A stretch of 15,428 nt of DNA from contig CAJTTI010000029.1 in NCBI GenBank assembly GCA_910579225.1, positions 1 through 15,428 of the forward strand, in the 5' to 3' direction. Positions 7,530 to 13,938 of this stretch are shown here, in pieces. Under the pieces are notes generated by a model, which did no database searches, was not told the origin of the DNA, and was given only the letters and a program-made list of their open reading frames with translations. The translations under genes and the position numbers were made by a program. Source of the stretch: an uncultured Lachnospiraceae bacterium. GTDB taxonomy: Bacteria; Bacillota; Clostridia; Lachnospirales; Lachnospiraceae. How positions within the stretch are numbered: the stretch's first letter is position 1; the number at the start of each line of letters is the position of its first letter.

Positions 7530-7943
7530 ATGGCAACATTTCGTTTGAAAATCATCACCAGCCGGCGGATTTTTTATAACGGTCCCTGTCATATGCTGAT
7601 TATCCCGGCACTGGACGGAGAAAAAGCAGTAATGGCGCATCATGAAGAGATGATTATCGCAATTAAGCCAGGGGAAATGCGGATCCAATTCGAAGAAAAC
7701 GGAGAATGGGAATATGCAGCTGTCGGGCAGGGGTTCTGCCAGATTGCCAATAACCGTGCCACACTTCTGGCAGACCTGATCGAGCGACCAGAGGAGGTGG
7801 ACGCAAACCGTGCACGGGAGGCGCTGGAACGTGCCCAGGAACGTCTGAGGCAAAAGCAGAGTGTCCAGGAATTCCACATGACTCAGGCGGCTATGGCCAG
7901 AGCTCTGGTTCGGCTGAAGGAGACTGAACATTTTATGAATTAA
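7530..7943 (+). CDS. atpC: F1Fo ATP synthase subunit epsilon
   Basis: Small rotor subunit that couples gamma to the c ring and can inhibit ATP hydrolysis. The 137-residue protein has the N-terminal beta sandwich (about 1-85; begins TFRLKIITSRRIFY) and a full C-terminal helical hairpin (about 88-133). VDANRA at 90-95 resembles the I/LDxxRA motif through which some Bacillus epsilon subunits bind ATP. An AGAGGT ribosome site sits in the end of atpD, 8 bases ahead of the start. This is the last gene of the operon; only a weak 5-bp hairpin without a T tract follows it, so no clear terminator is visible. Confidence 0.92.
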   Translation: MATFRLKIITSRRIFYNGPCHMLIIPALDGEKAVMAHHEEMIIAIKPGEMRIQFEENGEWEYAAVGQGFCQIANNRATLLADLIERPEEVDANRAREALERAQERLRQKQSVQEFHMTQAAMARALVRLKETEHFMN

Positions 7944-7971
7944 TCCTGAAAGCAGATTCCTTCTTTCATTC

Positions 7972-8000
7972 TTGTCATATATTCGGGATTATGCTAAAAT
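7972..8000 (+). promoter_or_regulatory. Promoter of the LacI-family regulator gene
   Basis: TTGTCA (7972-7977), exactly 17 bases, then TAAAAT (7995-8000). The -10 lies inside the 22-base palindrome described separately, so binding there would block transcription. It sits in the 90-base gap after atpC. Confidence 0.6.
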
Positions 8001-8010
8001 TTTAGCATAA
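7989..8010. promoter_or_regulatory. 22-base perfect palindrome, candidate operator
   Basis: The left half-site TTATGCTAAAA is followed directly by its exact reverse complement TTTTAGCATAA, with no loop. It spans the -10 of the regulator gene and ends 23 bases before its start codon. LacI-family proteins bind symmetrical operators of about this size, so autoregulation is likely; the central A/T step differs from the CG centre common in the family. A terminator role is unlikely because there is no loop and no following T tract. Confidence 0.6.
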
Positions 8011-8033
8011 GAGATGTATGGGGGAATGTAGGC

Positions 8034-9056
8034 ATGGTAACGATCAAAGATATGGCAGAGGTGCTAGGGATCAGTACTACAACTGTCTCGAATGTCATTC
8101 ATGGCAAGACAAGCGAAGTTTCTCAGAAAACCGTGGAGCGGGTGGAAAAACTGCTGGAGGAATATGATTATGTTCCCAATATCAGTGCCCGAAGTCTGAC
8201 GCAGAACCGGTCAAGGATCATTGGTGTGGCCATGAAATGCAGAAAGGACAAATATGAAAATATAATTGCAGATCCTTTTTTCGGTGAGCTTTTGGGGGCA
8301 ATTGAAGCAGAAGTCCGGTCCAGAGGATATTATATCATGATCTATACGGCGGACGATATCAGAGAGATTCTCAGAAATGTTCTGACCTGGAATGTGGATG
8401 GACTGATCCTGATCGGTATGCTGCATGATGATTTTGTAAGGATAAAGAGCCGGTATAAAAAGCCAACGGTACTGATTGACAGTTATGCGCCCAGAGAAGT
8501 CATGAAATATGTCAATATCGGTCTGGAAGATGAAAAAGGTGCTTACGAAGTCACCAGTTATCTGCTTGAAAAAGGCCACCGGGAAATTGCTTTTCTTGCT
8601 GATAACATGGAGGGTGTGGATTATATCCGGTATAAAGGATATCAGAGGGCAATGACAGATCATGGGCTGCAGGCACAGGAAAAGGATCTGCTAATCATTC
8701 GACCTGGAATGATGGAACAGGAATCCAGTCTGGAGGAGATTTATCATATGTCGCGGGATTATACAGCATTTATGTGTTGTTCGGATTATTACGCGGCGAT
8801 CCTGATGGCTTACCTCAGCGACCATGGTGTAAAGATACCTGAAGAATTATCATTTACGGGATTTGATGATAACCTGATATCCCGAATTATACGTCCGGCG
8901 CTTACCACGGTCAGGCAAAATGTGACCCGCAAGGGGGTACTGTCCGTGGAATATCTACTGAATATGATACAAGGGCTGGAACCTCCGGAATGGGATGTCC
9001 GGCTTCCGGTTGAACTGGTAATTCGCAACAGTGTAAAAGATATAAATCGGGACTGA
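8034..9056 (+). CDS. LacI-family transcriptional regulator
   Basis: Sugar-responsive DNA-binding repressor. The 340-residue protein has the N-terminal LacI helix-turn-helix (about 3-24; TIKDMAEVLGISTTTVSNVI), the hinge helix region YVPNISARSLTQN (about 46-58) and a periplasmic-binding-protein-like effector domain to the end, including the C-terminal TGFDDNLISRIIRPALTTVRQ typical of the family. Length is normal. The ribosome site is only a G-rich stretch about 8 bases ahead of the ATG. It is followed by a strong terminator and then by the sugar transport genes in the same direction, so it probably controls them. The effector cannot be named from sequence. Confidence 0.92.
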   Translation: MVTIKDMAEVLGISTTTVSNVIHGKTSEVSQKTVERVEKLLEEYDYVPNISARSLTQNRSRIIGVAMKCRKDKYENIIADPFFGELLGAIEAEVRSRGYYIMIYTADDIREILRNVLTWNVDGLILIGMLHDDFVRIKSRYKKPTVLIDSYAPREVMKYVNIGLEDEKGAYEVTSYLLEKGHREIAFLADNMEGVDYIRYKGYQRAMTDHGLQAQEKDLLIIRPGMMEQESSLEEIYHMSRDYTAFMCCSDYYAAILMAYLSDHGVKIPEELSFTGFDDNLISRIIRPALTTVRQNVTRKGVLSVEYLLNMIQGLEPPEWDVRLPVELVIRNSVKDINRD

Positions 9057-9065
9057 AAAAACAGA

Positions 9066-9107
9066 TGCATGTGAGATGTGAAAAAACACACTCACATGCA
9101 CTTTTTT
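9066..9107 (+). terminator. Rho-independent terminator after the regulator gene
   Basis: TGCATGTGAG (9066-9075) pairs perfectly with CTCACATGCA (9091-9100). Inside it TGTG (9077-9080) pairs with CACA (9087-9090) around an AAAAAA loop, with one bulged A. Six T follow (9102-9107). It separates the regulator transcript from the transport genes. Confidence 0.9.
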
Positions 9108-9255
9108 GTTGTCTTCTTAGTTAATATGACGAACCTATGGATTCTTATCTACATAAAGCATAAAAAACAAAAGAAATTAATAAAATACACAACCCTTATG
9201 GGCAAAAGGTAACTAAAAAGAAGGTGTCATACAACACATAATTAAGGAGGAAACA
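9108..9255 (+). other. Leader region of the sugar-binding protein gene
   Basis: An AT-rich stretch that must hold the transport promoter, since a terminator lies just upstream. I found no -35/-10 pair with good spacing and no second copy of the palindrome at 7989-8010. CCCTTATGGG (9193-9202) is only a 3-bp inverted repeat. A strong AAGGAGG ribosome site (9244-9250) precedes the ATG at 9256. Confidence 0.4.
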
Positions 9256-10373
9256 ATGAAAAGAAAAGTAATTGCGGTACTGTTGGCATCAACGATGGCA
9301 TTGGGATTGGTTGCATGTGGCGGCGGTTCTTCTGACAGCGGCTCTGAAGGGGGCACGGCAGAAGGCGGTACTGAGGAAAGCGGTTCTTCAGGGGGCGGTT
9401 CCTCTGCTTCCGGAGATACGATCCGTCTGGTCAATGGTAAGATCGAGATCGACGCACAGCTGAAGAAACTGGCTGAAATGTACAAAGAAGAGACCGGCGT
9501 TACGGTGGAGATCGAGTCCATGGGCGGCGGAATCGACATCCAGGGTACGCTGAAGGGCTACTATCAGGCAAACAATATGCCGGACATCTTTGTAAATGGA
9601 GGAGCTACAGACTTTTCCAACTGGGAAGGCATGCTGGAAGACATGAGCGGAGAAGCCTGGGCTTCAGATACGGACACTGCTTATGTTGATGAGCAAGGGA
9701 CTATCGGATTCCCGTATACGGTAGAGGCAGTCGGACTGGCATACAACACAGACATCCTTGAAAAAGCAGGAATTGATCCTAAGACCCTGACCGGACCGGA
9801 TGCAATCAAAACGGCTTTCGAGACGCTGGATGCAAAGAAAGCAGAGCTTGGCATTGATGCAGTCGTTGGTTACTGCGCTGAGGCGACCAACCTGTACTGG
9901 TCAACCGGCAACCATCTGTTTGCGAATTACATTGACGGCGGTCTGAAACGCGACGATACTACTTATATTGATATGCTCAATGACGGTGGAAAAGTGGACG
10001 AAGCACGTCTTACGGATTTTGCAGAGTTTGTGGGACTTCTGAATCAGTATTCGGATCCGGCGCTTCTGGTATCTGGTACATATGATCAGCAGATTCTGAA
10101 CTTTGCATCCGGCAAATATGCATTCGTTACCCAGGGTTCCTGGATCGGCGCTACCATGACAACCGCAGACGCTGATGCTTACGCGGCAGCGGGTAACTTC
10201 GAAGTGGGCATGATTCCTTACGCATTCCAGGATGGCACTGGCTTAATATGAAAGAGGGTCTGGCACAGAACTATACGGGTCAGGTCTTCAACGATTACGC
10301 AGCAGGAAGACTGGATGCAGCTGGTTTCGTAAAGACCATGCAGCAGGTTATCCAGGCTTGCTATGCAAACTAA
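9256..10373 (+). pseudogene. Sugar ABC transporter substrate-binding lipoprotein, with internal deletion and frame change
   Basis: Family 1 extracellular solute-binding protein (MsmE/MalE-like) that would capture a sugar for the permeases downstream. The first frame (9256-10251, 331 residues) starts with a lipoprotein signal ending LVAC, with Cys21 as lipid site, then a Gly/Ser-rich linker to about residue 53, then the binding domain up to GMIPYAFQDG. It then runs into a stop (10249-10251). The true C-terminus lies in another frame: from 10233 it reads WHWLNMKEG and continues to a family-typical end at TAA 10371-10373 (46 residues). The two frames meet at GATGG near 10231-10236. The joined product would be about 372 residues against roughly 430-450 usual, so about 60-75 residues, including the usual stretch before the C-terminal helices, are missing. 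Either a real deletion or an assembly error; the reading frames themselves are clear. Confidence 0.85.
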
Positions 10374-10417
10374 GGATTTAGATTTGAAAACTGCATAAAC
10401 ATGCATCATCGTACAGA

Positions 10418-10453
10418 CTGGACGGCGGGTGATAAGCCGCCGTCCGGTTTTTT
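10418..10453 (+). terminator. Intra-operon terminator between binding protein and permease genes
   Basis: CTGGACGGCGG (10418-10428) pairs with CCGCCGTCCGG (10437-10447), 11 bp with one G-U, 8-base loop, followed by six T. Such a hairpin after the binding-protein gene is common in sugar importer operons; partial read-through would keep permease levels below binding-protein levels. Confidence 0.88.
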
Positions 10454-10575
10454 GCACCGGAACATATTAAGAAAGCAGTTGTCTGGCACCTGTGTTCCGT
10501 GCAAAGGGCAGGGGAAGGAATCTTCTTTTGCCCGATAAAAAAGAAAAAGATTCTGGCCAAGAGAGGAGTTGTAAT

Positions 10576-11643
10576 ATGTCTGAAAACTCAACGAGCAGAA
10601 AGATGCTGTCTCTTGTTCTTCTGATCGCCGGTGCGGTCGGCCTGGTGGCAGCGCTTGTCATGGATTTCAGCGGCAGCGAAAATTCCATAAGGGGTCCGCT
10701 TCTGATTCTCGGGGCGGTGGCTGTCCTGCTTGGACTGTATTTCATCCCGACAGTCGAACATCATCGCAGTATCATCAATTTTATTTTCCTGTTTCCGCTG
10801 CTTTTTACCTTTGCAGTGACGGTGATTATTCCGCTGCTTCTGGGTGTATTTTATTTTTTTACAGACTGGAACGGGATTAAGTTCAGCCAGTTTGTCGGAG
10901 TTTCCAACTATACTTCCATGTTTAAAGATCCTGCATTTATCTGGTCCATCCTGCTGACCTTCCTTTTTGTAATCTTTAATATTATACTGGTGAATCTGGT
11001 CGGTTTTGCGTTGGCACTTCTTTGCACCAGTAAGTTAAAAGGCGTGAATTTCTTCCGCGCATCCTACTTTCTGCCGAACCTGATCGGCGGTATCGTATTG
11101 GGCTATATCTGGCAGTTCGCATTCAATAATGTACTTGTTCAGGTCACAACCAAGACTATAGGCATGCAGAATTCGATTCTGTCGGCCACCAATACCGCCT
11201 TCGCGGCCATCATCGTTGTGTATGTCTGGCAGTATGCCGGCTACATCATGCTGATCTATGTGACCGGACTGACCACCGTTCCCAAAGATGTGCTGGAAGC
11301 GTCTCAGATCGACGGCGCCAATGCGATCACCACATTGATGAAGATCAAGATTCCCATGATTGCATCCACCATCACGATCTGTACTTTCCTGACTCTGACT
11401 TCGGCGTTCAAACAGTTTGACGTCAACATGGCACTGACCAACGGTACTGGTTCCGTGACAGACTTTATGGGAAGCTACCTGACCAACGGTACCCAGATGC
11501 TGGCTCTGAATATCTATAACACAGCAATCTCCAAGAACAGTTATGCACTTGGACAGGCGAAAGCAGTCTTCTTCTTTATTGTGCTGGCGTGTGTATCCAT
11601 CATTCAGGTTCGTATATCCAACAAGAGGGAGGTGGAGATGTAA
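10576..11643 (+). CDS. Sugar ABC transporter permease, MalF/MsmF type, with extra N-terminal helices
   Basis: One half of the membrane channel of a carbohydrate uptake ABC importer. The 355-residue protein ends in the permease domain with the EAA loop (Glu241 in EASQIDGANAITTLMKIKIP), which docks onto the ATPase. The canonical permease core starts near residue 67; before it lie two more hydrophobic segments (about 11-29 and 41-58), making the protein about 60 residues longer than common MsmF proteins. The start was placed at 10576 because GAGAGGAG (10561-10568) lies 7 bases upstream; the frame is open to 10492, but that part overlaps the terminator-proximal leader and has no ribosome site. 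The stop overlaps the next start by one base (TAATG), showing coupling. No lesions seen. Confidence 0.92.
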   Translation: MSENSTSRKMLSLVLLIAGAVGLVAALVMDFSGSENSIRGPLLILGAVAVLLGLYFIPTVEHHRSIINFIFLFPLLFTFAVTVIIPLLLGVFYFFTDWNGIKFSQFVGVSNYTSMFKDPAFIWSILLTFLFVIFNIILVNLVGFALALLCTSKLKGVNFFRASYFLPNLIGGIVLGYIWQFAFNNVLVQVTTKTIGMQNSILSATNTAFAAIIVVYVWQYAGYIMLIYVTGLTTVPKDVLEASQIDGANAITTLMKIKIPMIASTITICTFLTLTSAFKQFDVNMALTNGTGSVTDFMGSYLTNGTQMLALNIYNTAISKNSYALGQAKAVFFFIVLACVSIIQVRISNKREVEM

Positions 11644-12503
11644 TGGAGATGAAAAAATCCAGAAAAATCATTCTGACCGTAATTGGTATTATTGTTGCAG
11701 TCTATACACTGTTTCCGTTTTACCTGGTGGTTATGAATACCTTTAAAAATGCCAATAACATCGTAGCAGACCCGGTAGGATTCGGCGGAGTCAGTGTATC
11801 TCAGCTGATGTCCAACCTCTCGGCGGTTGTCAATAACTCCAACTTTAACTTCTGGTATGCGTTTGGCACGTCAGCAATCATCACCATTCTTTCCCTGGTG
11901 ACGCTGGCGCTGTTCGGCGGCATGGCAGCATGGGTGATCTGCCGCAACAAGACCAAATGGTCCACCGTGATCTATATGACCTTTATTGCATCCATGATCA
12001 TTCCGTTCCAGGTAGTCATGCTGCCTCTAATTTCCACTTTCCGTGATGTGGGAGATTTTGTGGGTCTTTCCCTGCTGCAGTCTATTCCGGGCATTGTGTT
12101 TGCTTACTGTGGATTCGGCGGGGCCATGACGGTCTTTATCCTGACTGGTTTTATCAAGGGGATTCCCTATGAGCTGGAAGAGGCGGCAGCCATTGACGGA
12201 TGCTCGCCGGAAGGTACGTTCTTCCGCATTATCTTTCCGCTGCTTTCTCCGGTGATCACCACCGTCACGATTCTGAACGGCATGTGGATCTGGAACGACT
12301 ATCTGCTTCCGTCCCTGATGCTTGGTCAGAACGGTAAAGTGAAGACGCTGCCCGTTGCAGTGCAGGCGTTCGTGGGATCTTACGTCAAACAGTGGGATCT
12401 GATTCTGACAGCAGCATTGCTGGCGATCATTCCCATGGTGATCATATTTATTGTGGCACAGAAACAGATTATGAATGGTATGGTAGAAGGCGCCATCAAA
12501 TAA
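11643..12503 (+). CDS. Sugar ABC transporter permease, MalG/MsmG type
   Basis: Second half of the importer channel. The 286-residue protein begins with a basic stretch and membrane helix (ILTVIGIIVAVYTLFPFYLV), has about six membrane segments, and carries the EAA loop with Glu180 in EAAAIDGCSPEGTFFRIIFP, followed by the family-typical GMWIWNDYLLPSLML. Length is normal. The ATG at 11643 overlaps the previous stop; GGAGG (11628-11632) is about 10 bases upstream. The same frame is open further upstream (to 11589) but that lies inside the first permease. It appears intact. Confidence 0.93.
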   Translation: MEMKKSRKIILTVIGIIVAVYTLFPFYLVVMNTFKNANNIVADPVGFGGVSVSQLMSNLSAVVNNSNFNFWYAFGTSAIITILSLVTLALFGGMAAWVICRNKTKWSTVIYMTFIASMIIPFQVVMLPLISTFRDVGDFVGLSLLQSIPGIVFAYCGFGGAMTVFILTGFIKGIPYELEEAAAIDGCSPEGTFFRIIFPLLSPVITTVTILNGMWIWNDYLLPSLMLGQNGKVKTLPVAVQAFVGSYVKQWDLILTAALLAIIPMVIIFIVAQKQIMNGMVEGAIK

Positions 12504-12534
12504 GTATTTCTTCTTATGTTGAAAGGCAGTTGCT

Positions 12535-13316
12535 ATGAATCTATTTGATATGAACGGGCCTTTGATGAATGCCCTTCGGAAGCTGGCAAACATCTTTTTG
12601 TGCAATGTGATGTTCTGCCTTTTATCGCTTCCGGTTATCACAATCGGAGCTTCCCTTTCCGCTCTGTTTGTCTGTATGCAGGCGATTCTGACAGACGACG
12701 AGGATGATGTGATTGTAAAGCAGTACTGGAAGGCTTTTTTGCAGAATCTGGCACAGGCGACCGTGATCTGGGCTTTTTGCCTGCTGGTATTCGCATTTTT
12801 GGGCATCTACTATCTGATTGTCATCAGTATGACCGGCCTGATGGGCAGGGCAGAGTGTACCGGATCAGTTTTTTTGCCATGTGCATCCTGTTCCTGTTTG
12901 GGTTTCAGTATCTGTTCCCCTTACAGGCCAGGTACAAAAACAAAGTGGGAGATATTCTGAAAAATGCATGGCTGATCAGCATTGCTGCGCTGCCATGGAC
13001 GCTTCTTAGTATCCTGCTTCCTGCTTTTGCGGTGTATCTTACGTTTTTTACGGATCCGGAAGGTGTGAATGGGGCCATATTTTTATGGGGGACCATAGGG
13101 TTCGGACTGGTAGCCTATCTGAACTGTTTTCTCTTTTTCCGGGCATTTCGTATGATCGATCCGGAAAAGATGGAAGTAAAAACTCACACGGTTCCCAAAG
13201 AGGCGCTTTTCATTGACGAAGAACATAGAACTACCGAAATTCTGTATCAGGAGAGCAGTTATTCCAACCCGGACTGGAACCGGCAGGCGTATCCGGGAAA
13301 AGGAAAAAGAAGATAA
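12535..13316 (+). pseudogene. YesL-like DUF624 membrane protein, frameshifted
   Basis: Members of this family sit in many sugar importer operons of Bacillota; their role is unknown. The first frame (from ATG 12535; NLFDMNGPLMNALRKLANI) gives the N-terminal DUF624 helices as far as SMTGLMGR at about 12850. The rest is in the next frame (GRVYRISFFAMCILFLFGF, LQARYKNKVGDILKNAWLI) and ends at 13316. The frames meet in the run GCAGGGCAG (12845-12853): one lost G in the G run would explain it, and restoring it gives about 260 residues. Read as is, the first frame continues only to 12960 with an unrelated Cys-rich tail (141 residues). Residues beyond about 205 are a polar tail of no recognised type. 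A real mutation and a sequencing error in the G run are both possible. Confidence 0.8.
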
Positions 13317-13334
13317 TTAGAATCAGGAGGAAAT

Positions 13335-13907
13335 GAGATCGCCCGTCTGCATCAGAGACTGGACACGACCTTTGTATATGTTACCCATGACCAGACAGAA
13401 GCTATGACCATGGGCGACCGGATCGTGGTCATGAAGGACGGGATCGTTCAGCAGTTTGACACGCCTCAGGCATTGTATGACACGCCGGTGAATCTGTTTG
13501 TGGCAGGTTTTATCGGCAGTCCCCAGATGAATTTTATTGACGCTGTGATTCAAAAGGAAGACGGAAAGTTCTACGCTGTGATCGACAAGAATAAGGTGGC
13601 CATTCCGAAAGAAAAATGGGAGGCTTTGACCCCGTACGTTTCCAAGACGGTGGTTATGGGACTGCGTCCGGAAGATTTTCTCACGGAAGACAAGCGGACG
13701 AAGGACAACACCTTGGATGTGGAGATGAATTTCAGCGAGCTTTTGGGTGCGGACTATAATCTGTATATGTATTTAGGAGAGACCAGGATCACCGTGAAGA
13801 TTCCGGCTACCGGAACACAGCCCGAGAAGGGGCCCTATCAGATTGGGGCGAATATGGACAAAGCGCATTTCTTTGATCCGGACAGCGAAAATGTGATCTG
13901 TCATTGA
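13335..13907 (+). pseudogene. Sugar ABC transporter ATPase (MsmK/UgpC/MalK type), N-terminal part missing
   Basis: Only the last 190 or so residues of an ATPase of about 370 residues are present. The frame picks up at EIARLHQRLDTTFVYVTHDQ, just past the Walker B region, keeps the switch His of VTHDQTEAM, and then has the C-terminal regulatory domain with GSPQMNF and MGLRPEDF. Walker A, Q loop, the LSGGQ signature and Walker B, about 160 residues, are absent. A normal AGGAGG ribosome site (13325-13330) and ATG (13333-13335) stand directly before the break, but that ATG is in the wrong frame and stops after 24 codons. It thus looks as if the start of the gene was joined to its middle by a deletion of roughly 480 bases. 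ATG 13404 is the first in-frame start; such a product could not hydrolyse ATP. Many Bacillota share one MsmK between importers, so uptake could still be powered from elsewhere. Confidence 0.87.
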
Positions 13908-13938
13908 TATTGGAACTTGAATTAGGAGGAAGACACAA

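Noticed and set aside
7314..7931. Open frame antisense to the end of atpD and atpC
   Set aside because: Spans two real genes on the other strand and has no recognisable motif or ribosome site.
7948..7967. Possible terminator after atpC (GAAAG ... CTTTC)
   Set aside because: Only five base pairs, AT-rich, and no T tract follows.
9193..9202. CCCTTATGGG as an operator before the binding-protein gene
   Set aside because: Just a 3-bp inverted repeat with no resemblance to the palindrome before the regulator gene.
12027..12806. Open frame antisense to the second permease and YesL-like gene
   Set aside because: Basic, His-rich shadow translation; the plus-strand genes are well supported.
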